From Desulfovibrio sp. (GTDB lineage: Bacteria; Desulfobacterota; Desulfovibrionia; Desulfovibrionales; Desulfovibrionaceae): 7,426 bases of DNA. Below are positions 1 through 6,910 of the stretch, piece by piece. How positions within the stretch are numbered: position 1 is the stretch's first letter; every line of letters starts with the position of its first letter. The notes under the pieces were generated by a model. That model searched no databases and had not been told where the DNA came from. It was given only the letters and a program-made list of their open reading frames with translations. The position numbers were made by a program, and so were the translations under genes. The stretch is from assembly GCA_031270875.1 (NCBI GenBank), contig JAISXC010000109.1, positions 1-7,426 of the forward strand, in the 5' to 3' direction.

Positions 1-729
1 GAATTCGCGGTTCTGATCCAAGCTTTGCGCCAGAAAACCCGTCAGAGTTTTTTCCATGGGCACGGTAATGAACAAAAAAGCGACGGGCCTGGGATCCCCT
101 TTGCCAAGCACTTCATACAAAGGATCCACCACATCCATCATCACAACACCGCCCTGCCTGCGCACAGGGCCGAAGCTCGTCGTTTTGGCGCCGGCCGCCC
201 GCTTGACAAGGTTTGTCTGGGCAGGGGTCAGGGGATCGGCAAATTCGGGGGTTATGAGAGCGTCGCCATCTTCCGTAAGGATGCGCGCGGATATCCATTG
301 TCTGCGCCGCACGGAATCAAGCAGTATGTCCTGCATGTAGGAAAGCTGCTCCGCCAGAGAAGAGACGGTTTCATCCTCACTGCGGGATGCGTCGGGGGCG
401 GAGACGCGCGCCGACCCTTCAGGGCCAAGGGATTTCACGTCCACGGCGAAAAGGCGGAACATTTCCGAGGTGCTGATGGATCGCGCCTGTTCGACAAGAG
501 CGCCGCGCCAGGAGCGGATGGCCTCCAGCGATTTGTCCACCCAGGCCTGCTGCATGTCGCGCTGGGTGGAAAGCGTTTCCTGCGTACTGTATTTGAGCTG
601 GAGGTTGCAGAGCACTCCGGCGATCACGGTGATCACCACAAAAAGCAATACGCCTATGGTGACGACAAGAGTCTTTTTCATGCGGTACTGGCTCGCTATG
701 GCCTCCGCGCTTGTGTTCTGCAATTCCAT
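1..729 (-). CDS. Membrane-anchored sensor protein next to LapG, LapD-like partner candidate (3' end off window)
   Basis: This is an open frame of 243 codons from the ATG at 729 to base 1 with no stop, so the C-terminal part is missing. AGGTG lies 5 bases before the ATG and overlaps the stop of lapG, which supports this start and suggests coupled translation. The protein has about 19 cytoplasmic residues, a strong membrane segment at about residues 20-41 (LVVTIGVLLFVVITVIAGVL), then more than 200 residues expected in the periplasm. These comprise a helical stretch at about 50-95 and an alpha/beta part at about 145-225 that resembles a Cache/PDC sensor fold (ARILTEDGDAL, then FGPVRRQGG, then AFLFITVPM). 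No second membrane segment or output domain is reached. The 8-base gap to lapG suggests it is the membrane partner of LapG, the role LapD plays elsewhere through HAMP-GGDEF-EAL domains. That is inference: a histidine kinase, chemoreceptor or HD-GYP output is equally possible from what is visible. Confidence 0.8.
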   Translation of the reverse strand, partial: MELQNTSAEAIASQYRMKKTLVVTIGVLLFVVITVIAGVLCNLQLKYSTQETLSTQRDMQQAWVDKSLEAIRSWRGALVEQARSISTSEMFRLFAVDVKSLGPEGSARVSAPDASRSEDETVSSLAEQLSYMQDILLDSVRRRQWISARILTEDGDALITPEFADPLTPAQTNLVKRAAGAKTTSFGPVRRQGGVVMMDVVDPLYEVLGKGDPRPVAFLFITVPMEKTLTGFLAQSLDQNREF

Positions 730-737
730 AAAAGCAC

Positions 738-1514
738 CTACTTCGCCTGCCGGCCCTTAAGATGCGCCCACCGCCCGATCTCGTTGACGGAATACTGCGG
801 GCTGTAATGGCGGAAACGCGTGTGAGACAAAACGACGTTACTGAGATTGTCAAGCACATATGCGTCGTTTTGCATATAGACAACCAGTACCGCGTGACCG
901 AGATTGCGTATTGTGTCGCGTACCACCACAATACGCATGTCTTCGGGCGGAATGCCCAATTCCTTGAGGGAAAAGTACTTGATAATGGCGTAATCTTCAC
1001 AATCGCCGGAACGTTGCAGAAATTCCGCCGGGATTTCCCAGTAGTCCTCTGTCCCCCAATTAACGATGTCTTCCTTGTACGGCCAGGAATTCCAAAACTT
1101 TGTCACAAAACGCAACAGATCAAGTCCTTGGAGTTTTTTGGCCTGTTCTCCGAACTGATCCCAGGTGACGCTTTTATTGAAATGACGGCCGCCGGTAAAA
1201 ACGGGATTGCTTTTGTTACGGCTTACGACACTGAGCCAGCCGGGTAGGGAAGACAAAGGGCGCTTGAATTCCACCGTATCAAAAATTTTCACCTTGGACG
1301 CGACAGCGGCCTGCGGTGCGACAGAATCGGGATTGTCGTCCTCGGCGGGCATTTTCGCCGGAGGCGGACCTACGGTATCCGCGGAAACGGGTCTCTCATC
1401 AATGGTCTGCGCGGGAAACGCGGACACGGGGCACAAGGCAAGAAAACAGCACACGACGACGGACAGCGCCAATGCCCTGTTTCGTCGCGCACTGTGCGGA
1501 AAAAATGTTCTCAT
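738..1514 (-). CDS. lapG: LapG-type periplasmic transglutaminase-like cysteine protease (BTLCP family)
   Basis: The mature domain carries the bacterial transglutaminase-like cysteine protease signature. Counted from the ATG at 1514 (258 aa), the expected Cys-His-Asp triad is C172 in SGDCEDYAI, H207 in LGHAVLVV and D222 in YVLDNL. D171 and E173 flank the cysteine, as do the calcium-binding residues of known LapG proteins. Residues about 13-35 form a signal peptide with an Arg-rich start, a hydrophobic core and a probable cleavage near SAFPA. An Ala/Pro/Asp-rich linker of about 40 residues follows before the domain. The frame runs on upstream to a TTG at 1541, but that codon has no Shine-Dalgarno and would lie only about 10 bases from the predicted transcription start, so I prefer the ATG. 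Known LapG enzymes cut the N-terminus of a large surface adhesin and release it, unless LapD sequesters them when c-di-GMP is high. The coupled downstream membrane gene fits that scheme; no adhesin gene is visible here. Confidence 0.9.
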   Translation of the reverse strand: MRTFFPHSARRNRALALSVVVCCFLALCPVSAFPAQTIDERPVSADTVGPPPAKMPAEDDNPDSVAPQAAVASKVKIFDTVEFKRPLSSLPGWLSVVSRNKSNPVFTGGRHFNKSVTWDQFGEQAKKLQGLDLLRFVTKFWNSWPYKEDIVNWGTEDYWEIPAEFLQRSGDCEDYAIIKYFSLKELGIPPEDMRIVVVRDTIRNLGHAVLVVYMQNDAYVLDNLSNVVLSHTRFRHYSPQYSVNEIGRWAHLKGRQAK

Positions 1515-1557
1515 GCGCGCCAGTCCGACATAAAAATTCAAAAAAACAACTGAGCGA

Positions 1558-1593
1558 ATTATATACGATAACGGGTTTTTTCCTTCATGGCAA
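1558..1593 (-). promoter_or_regulatory. Candidate sigma70 promoter of lapG and the sensor gene
   Basis: On the minus strand a perfect TATAAT lies at 1563-1558, 44 bases before the chosen lapG ATG. No good -35 sits 16-18 bases before it. An overlapping alternative uses TTGCCA (1593-1588), 17 bases, then TATCGT (1570-1565). The TTGCCA overlaps the nadE stop region. Either would give lapG and the sensor gene their own transcription start just after nadE. Consensus matching only. Confidence 0.5.
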
Positions 1594-3246
1594 GACGGCG
1601 CAGGCCAGAGGCATTCGCCAGCCTATGCCGAAGGCCTGCCGGGTGATTTTAATCACCGGGGCTGCCTGGCGGCGTTTGAACTCCGCCGCGTGCATCAGCC
1701 GAGCTATCCTGCCCACTGTCGCTCTCTCGTGCCCTGCGCTGACGGTGGCTTCCACGCTCAGCCGTTCTTCGATCAGGCAGCGCAGTATGGCGTCCAGTTC
1801 TTCGTAAGGAGGCAGACTGTCCCGGTCGGTCTGGCCGGGCCGCAGTTCCGCGGACGGAGCTTTCAGAAGAATGCCGTCCGGAATGCCCCCCTGGCGCGCG
1901 TTGAACCAGCGCGCCAGACAATAGACCTGCGTCTTGTATAAATCGCCGATAACGGCCAACGCGCCGCACATATCTCCGTATATCGTGCAATAACCAACGG
2001 AGATTTCCGATTTGTTTCCGGTGGTCAGCAGTATTTTTCCGAATTTGTTGGCAAGAGCCATCAACAAGTTGCCCCGGATGCGCGCTTGGAGATTTTCTTC
2101 CGTCACGTCTTTGTCGCGTCCTTGGAAAGCCTGCGACAAGACTTCCTCATACGCCCTCATGACGGGCTCAATAGGCAACATCGTCGTCTCCATGCCGAGG
2201 TTGCGGGCCAAAGTCCGGGCGTCCGTGATGCTGTGGCCGCTGGAATAGGGGGAAGGCATCAGCACGCCGCGCACCTTCCCGGGTCCCATGGCAGCGCAGG
2301 CTATGGCCGCCGTCAGCGCGGAATCAATACCGCCTGAAAGCCCCAGCACCACCGAATCATGACCTGTTTTCAAACAATAATCCCGCGTGCCGAGGACAAG
2401 AGCGCGCCATATCTCGGCCTCCGGCGTAAAATCGTCCACGCTGAGAGACGGGCTGGCTCGCCCGGCGGCGCCGTCCCTTCCGGCCGATACGTCCACACAG
2501 AGCGTGGCTTCCGTGAATCCTCCGGCGCGGGCTGAGAGACGGCCGTCCTTGCCGACACACATGCTTCTGCCGTCGAAAATCAGATCGTCATTGCCTCCCA
2601 CGCAGTTGACGTAGAGAACGTGTGCACCGAATCTACGGGCAATGGCGGAAAGCATGTCCTCCCGCTGCCGCTGCTTGCCGACTGTAAAGGGAGAGGCGGA
2701 AAGATTGACAAGCACGTCAAACGGCGGAAGATCCGCGAGGGGATCAAGCGCGTATGCGGGAGCCGTGCATGATGCGCTGTCATTCCAGATGTCCTCGCAC
2801 ACGGTGAGCGCGAAACGCAGGCCTTCAAATTCCCAAATGCACGCTTTGTCGCCGGCCTGAAAATAACGCGCTTCGTCAAAAACGTCATAGGTCGGCAACA
2901 GACGTTTGGTATAGCGGAAAACGATTTTGCCGTCCTGAAGCCCAACCGCCTGATTGTGCAAAGGCTTGCCGGCTCCCGCGGGATTACGGCCGACAGTGCC
3001 CAGAATGAGGGCGCAGTTTTGCCCCGAGGTTTTTTGGGCCAAATCGGCAAGGACCTTTTCGGCCTCGTCGACAAAAGCCGGATAAAGCAGAAGGTCGCGC
3101 GGCGGATATCCCACAAGAGCCAGCTCCGGTGTGATGCAGAGCCGCGCGCCGCGCATTCGCGCCGTCTCATAGGCCCCGGCAATGCGTCGGAAATTTCCGG
3201 CAATATCGCCGATCACGGGATTTGTCTGCAATAACGCGCACTGCAT
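1585..3246 (-). CDS. nadE: Glutamine-dependent NAD+ synthetase
   Basis: This is a two-domain enzyme that makes NAD+ from nicotinic acid adenine dinucleotide, ATP and glutamine-derived ammonia in the cytoplasm, the last step of NAD+ synthesis. The N-terminal nitrilase-fold glutaminase (about residues 1-255) shows the Glu-Lys-Cys triad: E41 in TPELALVGYPPRD, K114 in YTKRLLPTYDVFDE and C150 in LTVCEDIW. The C-terminal synthetase (about 275-553) shows the ATP PP-loop LGLSGGIDSA (SGGIDS at 304-309) and the family stretch LLTTGNKSEISVGY. The end, EFKRRQAAPVIKITRQAFG, matches the usual NadE C-terminus. The length of 553 aa is typical for the two-domain form. The frame continues to a GTG at 3270, but the ATG at 3246 has GGAGG 4 bases upstream and gives the normal family N-terminus (MQCALLQTNPVIGDIAGN). 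It starts 45 bases after the methyltransferase and is probably co-transcribed with it. Confidence 0.97.
   Translation of the reverse strand: MQCALLQTNPVIGDIAGNFRRIAGAYETARMRGARLCITPELALVGYPPRDLLLYPAFVDEAEKVLADLAQKTSGQNCALILGTVGRNPAGAGKPLHNQAVGLQDGKIVFRYTKRLLPTYDVFDEARYFQAGDKACIWEFEGLRFALTVCEDIWNDSASCTAPAYALDPLADLPPFDVLVNLSASPFTVGKQRQREDMLSAIARRFGAHVLYVNCVGGNDDLIFDGRSMCVGKDGRLSARAGGFTEATLCVDVSAGRDGAAGRASPSLSVDDFTPEAEIWRALVLGTRDYCLKTGHDSVVLGLSGGIDSALTAAIACAAMGPGKVRGVLMPSPYSSGHSITDARTLARNLGMETTMLPIEPVMRAYEEVLSQAFQGRDKDVTEENLQARIRGNLLMALANKFGKILLTTGNKSEISVGYCTIYGDMCGALAVIGDLYKTQVYCLARWFNARQGGIPDGILLKAPSAELRPGQTDRDSLPPYEELDAILRCLIEERLSVEATVSAGHERATVGRIARLMHAAEFKRRQAAPVIKITRQAFGIGWRMPLACAVLP
1642..1657. 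repeat. Perfect 7-bp inverted repeat near the end of nadE
   Basis: The sequence GGTGATT-TT-AATCACC has 7-base arms and a 2-base centre. It lies inside the last 20 or so codons of nadE (PVIKIT), about 80 bases upstream of the lapG -10 box. No T-run follows on the minus strand, so it is not an intrinsic terminator. It may be a chance product of conserved nadE codons or an operator for lapG. Confidence 0.35.
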
Positions 3247-3291
3247 GATGCCTCCGGATGTCTTTGCCACGGACGCGCCCGGCGTGCGGCG

Positions 3292-4155
3292 TCATTGTTT
3301 CCGAAAGACAAGCGTCATCATGTTTCCCCAGAACGGGGGCGAGGATTCCGCAATTTCCCTGCCGGACCTTCTGCGCCGCAACGCCCTGTGCACGGCCGCA
3401 ATATCCTTTTCCGGATTCGCGTAGGGCGTCTCCTCATAAAAGAATTTCTCTCCGACAAGACGGCAGTTCAACAAACCGAATTCACCGGCAAGAGATTTCG
3501 GGCTGAAGCCGACGCAATCGCACGGTGTGAGCCGGAGCCTGAATTTGTTTTGGTACAGCCTGTGGCAATACGAATCCATATTGGGCTGGGCGGTGATGAA
3601 GACCAGCCCGCCTTGACGGAGCAGAGATACGGCTTTTTGAAAAAAAAGACGCGGCTTCTGCAAATATTGCAGCACGCCGCGAAAAATGACCAGGTCATGA
3701 TCCGGCGGAACGGCCAGATCAGGGAAGTATCCCTCCCATACCGGATATTTTTGCGCCGCCGCCCGCGCCGCGCTGTGTCCGAATTCCACCCCGCCGCAGA
3801 CATGCCCTTGGGCGGCAAACAGATCAAGAAAGAGTCCGTCGGCGCAGCCGACATCCAGAATTTTTGATTTTTCCCGCAGAAATTGTTTAATATAAGTAAA
3901 ATCAATCAAATACATGTGACGGCGCAAAGAGCGTTCCGTATCATCGGCATTGTGCTCATTGTCAAGATAATCTTTCCAGTATGCCGCCAGCCCTTCTTCC
4001 GTGAGACGGTTATCACAGTAAAAGACGCCGCAGGCGCAGCGCATGATGTTAATACGCTCCATCACGCCATAGGCGACCGGGTTTTCCGCGCTTTCGCAGA
4101 CAGGACAGGAAGATACCTTTTCCAGATAGCGCGGATTCAGATAAAGGGCATCCAT
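3292..4155 (-). CDS. Class I SAM-dependent methyltransferase with N-terminal cysteine cluster, substrate unknown
   Basis: The protein has 287 aa from the ATG at 4155. Residues 17-47 form a zinc-ribbon-like cluster: CPVC (C17, C20), then CAC (C40, C42) and C47. The Rossmann-type methyltransferase core follows: motif I ILDVGCADG at about 99-107, a post-I acidic residue E124 in GGVEFG, then DHDLVIFRGVLQYL at 152-165 and GGLVFITAQPN at 182-192. The later PCDCVGFSPKSLAGEFG stretch matches the region after motif III in methyltransferase type 11/12/23 proteins. The frame stays open up to an ATG at 4257 and a TTG at 4260. I chose 4155 because the predicted promoter would start transcription near 4253, GGGAGAGGA lies 10 bases before 4155, and the extra 34 residues are Arg-rich and look uncoded. 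The target is unknown. Relatives of this architecture often modify sugars or small molecules, which is only family-level knowledge. It sits 45 bases before nadE. Confidence 0.85.
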   Translation of the reverse strand: MDALYLNPRYLEKVSSCPVCESAENPVAYGVMERINIMRCACGVFYCDNRLTEEGLAAYWKDYLDNEHNADDTERSLRRHMYLIDFTYIKQFLREKSKILDVGCADGLFLDLFAAQGHVCGGVEFGHSAARAAAQKYPVWEGYFPDLAVPPDHDLVIFRGVLQYLQKPRLFFQKAVSLLRQGGLVFITAQPNMDSYCHRLYQNKFRLRLTPCDCVGFSPKSLAGEFGLLNCRLVGEKFFYEETPYANPEKDIAAVHRALRRRRSGREIAESSPPFWGNMMTLVFRKQ

Positions 4156-4259
4156 ATGTTCTGCATCCTCTCCCGCAGTTCCTGCTTGACGCGCGGGCGC
4201 AACCCGGCAGCGGACAATCCGCGGCCGAAACCCGCTTCCGCATTGTGATTCCCGCATCA

Positions 4260-4288
4260 AGCCTATCCGTTCACGGATGGCGTGTCAA
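4260..4288 (-). promoter_or_regulatory. Candidate sigma70 promoter for methyltransferase-nadE
   Basis: On the minus strand a perfect TTGACA (4288-4283) is followed after 17 bases by TAGGCT (4265-4260), which keeps the three most conserved -10 positions (TA...T). Transcription would start near 4253, leaving a leader of about 100 bases before the ATG at 4155. The spacer contains a short hairpin (ATCCGT/ACGGAT, 4265-4278). It begins 13 bases after the lon stop. Confidence 0.45.
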
Positions 4289-4300
4289 AGGACCATCATT

Positions 4301-6805
4301 TCAGCGCTTTTCAGCCGGGCAGTTGTGGTCCTGTTTGACGCTTTTGCGTTTCGGCGCGGTTTTTCCGACGGCCGCATCCTCAAAAACCAGCGCGAGAAGC
4401 TCGTCATACTGATGCACATGGTGCACGCTGATGCGCTTGAGCAAATCCCGGGGCACGTCTTCCAAATCCTTTTTGTTCTGCTGCGGCAAAATAACATGTT
4501 TCAGACCGCGCGCCACGCCGGCCAGAATTTTTTCCTTGATGCCGCCCACGGGCAAAACGCGCCCCTGCAGGGTGATTTCTCCCGTCATGCAACAGTCGGC
4601 TCTGACACTGCGCCCGTTCAGGGCGGAAATGAGGGCCGTCGTCAGGGTAATGCCGGCGGAAGGGCCGTCTTTGGGCGTTGCCCCGGCGGGCACGTGGATG
4701 TGAATATCCCGCTTGGCGGCAAAATTGGGATCAATGCCCAGGCTTTCCGCGCGGCTGCGGATATAGCTCACCGCGGCCTGAGCGCTTTCCTTCATCACGT
4801 CGCCAAGCTGGCCGGTAAGGGTAAGCCCGCCCTTGCCTTTCATGACGCTGACCTCAATGGTCAGCACTTCGCCGCCGGACGGCGTCCAGGCAAGGCCAAG
4901 CGCTATGCCGGGCATGAGGCGTTTTTCCTTCTCTTCTTCCACAAAGCGCGGAGCGCCCAGCAATTTGGAGATATCATCCGGAGTTACGGCAAAGACGTCT
5001 TTTTTGCCCTCGGCCTTGCGGCGCGCAAGTTTGCGGCACACGGCGGCGATCTCGCGCTCCAGATTGCGCAGGCCTGCCTCGCGCGTGTATTCCTTGATCA
5101 CCGTTTCTATGGCCGCCTCGCTGATTTCGACCTTGCTGCCGGTCAGGCCGCTTTCCGAAATTTTTTTGGGCAGGAGGTGCCTGACGGCTATTTCCACTTT
5201 TTCCTGCATGGTATAGCCGGTAAGGGGGATAACCTCCATACGGTCCCGCAGAGGCGGGGGAATGGTCTCCAACTGGTTGGCCGTGCAGAGAAACATTACC
5301 CGCGAGAGATCAAAAGGCACATTGAGATAATGGTCGCTGAAAGTGTGATTCTGTTCCGGATCAAGTACCTCCAGCAGGGCCGACGAGGGATCGCCTCTGA
5401 AATCCGTGCCCAGTTTGTCCACTTCATCCAGCACAATCACGGGATTGCGCGTGCCGGCCTGCTTGAGGGCCTGGATAATCCGCCCCGGCATGGCGCCGAT
5501 GTATGTGCGCCGGTGCCCGCGGATCTCCGCTTCGTCGTGCATGCCGCCCAGGGAAAGGCGTTGAAATTTGCGCCCCAGCGCCCGCGCGATGGAACGGCCT
5601 AGTGAGGTTTTGCCCACGCCCGGAGGGCCTGTGAAACAGAGAATAGGGCCTTTGGACTGAGGGTTGAGCTTGCGCACGCTCAGAAATTCCAGGATGCGAT
5701 CCTTTACTTTGTCCAGTCCGCAATGGTCCTCATCCAGCACTTTTTTTGCGTGGGCGATGTCCAGACGGTCGCGGGAAAATTTTTTCCAGGGCAGTTCCGC
5801 CAGCCAGTCAAGATAGGTACGCACGACATTGGCTTCGGAAGAATCCGTATGCATGCCCGAGAGGCGGCGCAACTGCTTGTTCGCCTCCTTGCGCACATCT
5901 TTGGGCAAACCGGCCTTGTTCAGAGCTTTTTTGAGGATTTCCAGGTCTTCCTCCGCCTCTTCCCCTTCTTCTCCCAGTTCATGGCGTATGGCTTTGAGTT
6001 GCTCCCGCAGGTAGTAGTCCTTTTGGGCCTTGTCCATGCCTTCTCTGGCGGAACTCTGAATTTTCGCCTGTACCGTGGCCACTTCCAGCTCGCGCTGCAA
6101 CTGGGCGTTGACCAGGGAAAGGCGTTCCACAGGATCCTCCGCTTCCAGAATGCGTTGCGCGTCCGCTATTTTCAGGCGCATGTTGGCGGCGATGAGATCG
6201 GCCAGACGGCCGCAATCGTCCACGTTTTGCAAAACGGTCATCATGTCCGGCGAGGAAAGGCCGCGCAGGGAAAATATTTTTTCACTCTGTTCCCGCACGG
6301 CGCGCAGAAGGGCTTCCACCGAGGGGTTGTTTTCCGAGACAATTTCCGGAACGGGCATGATAACGGCTTCCAGGTAAGGGTTTTCCTGCCGATAGGCCGT
6401 CACCCGCGCGCGGCTTGTGCCCTGTACAAGAATTTTTATCCGGGAATCCGGCATCTTGAGCAGACGCATGACTTGTACGACGGTTCCCACCGTATAAAGC
6501 TCATCAACGCCCGGGTCTTCCGTACTTTCGTCTTTCTGGGCCACCACCAACAGGTAGCGGCCCTCGTTCAGCGCGCTCTCCACGGCTCTGACGGATTTTT
6601 CCCTGCCGATGAAGAGCGGCAAAATCATATGATTGAAGATGATGACGTCGCGTACCGGCAGCACGGGCAAAATGTTCGGAATTTCGGGCGGTATCCCTTC
6701 AGGAGCGGATTTTTCCCGCGCATCGTCCGGAGAGATTTGCATCTGACCGCCATCGTCAGCGGATTGCGGCGGGCTTGAAGTACCCTGCATGTTGTTGTCA
6801 ATCAT
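4301..6805 (-). CDS. lon: ATP-dependent protease Lon (LonA type)
   Basis: This is a complete 834-aa cytoplasmic hexameric AAA+ protease that degrades misfolded and short-lived regulatory proteins. After an acidic N-terminal extension of about 40 residues comes the Lon substrate-binding domain (from about 42, ILPVLPVRDVIIF, to about 240). A coiled region with an acidic patch at about 240-320 follows (EELGEEAEED-like). In the ATPase domain are Walker A GPPGVGKT at 393-400, Walker B VIVLDE at 456-461 and arginines R520/R522 in PLRDRME. The C-terminal protease domain carries the Ser-Lys dyad: S716 in PKDGPSAG and K759 in GGIKEK, at the same 43-residue spacing as in E. coli Lon. The tail after about 810 is basic and variable. 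The frame reaches back to a TTG at 6856, but the ATG at 6805 has an ideal AAGGAG 5 bases upstream, and the TTG lies upstream of the predicted -10 box. It is probably transcribed from its own promoter. It is not strand-coupled to radC. Confidence 0.98.
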   Translation of the reverse strand: MIDNNMQGTSSPPQSADDGGQMQISPDDAREKSAPEGIPPEIPNILPVLPVRDVIIFNHMILPLFIGREKSVRAVESALNEGRYLLVVAQKDESTEDPGVDELYTVGTVVQVMRLLKMPDSRIKILVQGTSRARVTAYRQENPYLEAVIMPVPEIVSENNPSVEALLRAVREQSEKIFSLRGLSSPDMMTVLQNVDDCGRLADLIAANMRLKIADAQRILEAEDPVERLSLVNAQLQRELEVATVQAKIQSSAREGMDKAQKDYYLREQLKAIRHELGEEGEEAEEDLEILKKALNKAGLPKDVRKEANKQLRRLSGMHTDSSEANVVRTYLDWLAELPWKKFSRDRLDIAHAKKVLDEDHCGLDKVKDRILEFLSVRKLNPQSKGPILCFTGPPGVGKTSLGRSIARALGRKFQRLSLGGMHDEAEIRGHRRTYIGAMPGRIIQALKQAGTRNPVIVLDEVDKLGTDFRGDPSSALLEVLDPEQNHTFSDHYLNVPFDLSRVMFLCTANQLETIPPPLRDRMEVIPLTGYTMQEKVEIAVRHLLPKKISESGLTGSKVEISEAAIETVIKEYTREAGLRNLEREIAAVCRKLARRKAEGKKDVFAVTPDDISKLLGAPRFVEEEKEKRLMPGIALGLAWTPSGGEVLTIEVSVMKGKGGLTLTGQLGDVMKESAQAAVSYIRSRAESLGIDPNFAAKRDIHIHVPAGATPKDGPSAGITLTTALISALNGRSVRADCCMTGEITLQGRVLPVGGIKEKILAGVARGLKHVILPQQNKKDLEDVPRDLLKRISVHHVHQYDELLALVFEDAAVGKTAPKRKSVKQDHNCPAEKR

Positions 6806-6810
6806 AACTT

Positions 6811-6816
6811 CTCCTT
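6811..6816 (-). promoter_or_regulatory. Strong ribosome binding site fixing the lon start
   Basis: AAGGAG on the minus strand, 5 bases before the ATG at 6805, is the best Shine-Dalgarno in the window. It decides against the upstream TTG at 6856. Confidence 0.85.
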
Positions 6817-6832
6817 GAATGCGAAAAAATTT

Positions 6833-6838
6833 ATTATA
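6833..6838 (-). promoter_or_regulatory. Candidate -10 box of the lon promoter
   Basis: A perfect TATAAT on the minus strand lies 27 bases before the lon ATG and would start transcription near 6826. The 15-18 base positions upstream hold only T-rich sequence (TTTTTT region), so the -35 is weak. I see no CIRCE element and no clear sigma32-type site. An activator or a relaxed -35 is possible. Confidence 0.45.
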
Positions 6839-6882
6839 CTTCCCGGAGCACGGCAAAAAAGGCGGAAGATTGTCGCAACAGG

Positions 6883-6896
6883 GGGCAGATATGCCC
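6883..6896. repeat. Short inverted repeat between radC and lon
   Basis: GGGCA and TGCCC, 5-base arms with a 4-base centre, lie 14 bases after the radC stop and about 45 bases before the lon -10. The nearest T-run on the minus strand is more than 20 bases downstream, so it is a poor terminator. It could be an operator or chance. Confidence 0.3.
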
Positions 6897-6910
6897 GACG
6901 GACGTGTCCC

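Noticed and set aside
1..6. GAATTC at the very first bases, as a possible cloning junction
   Set aside because: The frame of the sensor gene reads straight through it to the edge, and one restriction site at an edge proves nothing.
25..807. 260-codon plus-strand open frame opposite the sensor gene
   Set aside because: The opposite strand has a start with a ribosome binding site, a clear membrane segment and a coupled lapG; the plus frame has a His/Arg-rich non-protein-like composition.
419..1000. 193-codon minus-strand frame crossing lapG and the sensor gene
   Set aside because: It overlaps the lapG catalytic region and the sensor membrane segment in a different frame and shows no family features.
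3247..3270. GTG start extending NadE by 8 residues
   Set aside because: GGAGG is positioned for the ATG at 3246, and the family N-terminus begins there.
3272..3293. GACGC/GCGTC inverted repeat just after the methyltransferase stop, as a terminator
   Set aside because: Five-base stem with a 12-base loop and no T-run; too weak, and the next gene starts 45 bases on.
4277..5602. 441-codon plus-strand open frame antisense to lon
   Set aside because: It lies wholly opposite the conserved Lon protease and ATPase domains, has no recognisable motifs, and is what GC-rich codon bias produces on the complementary strand.
5723..6778. 351-codon plus-strand open frame antisense to the lon N-terminal half
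   Set aside because: Same reason: shadow of lon codon usage, with no domain pattern and rich in His/Phe/Arg as antisense frames often are.
6806..6856. TTG start extending Lon by 17 residues
   Set aside because: The TTG lies upstream of the predicted -10 box, and the ATG at 6805 has an ideal Shine-Dalgarno.
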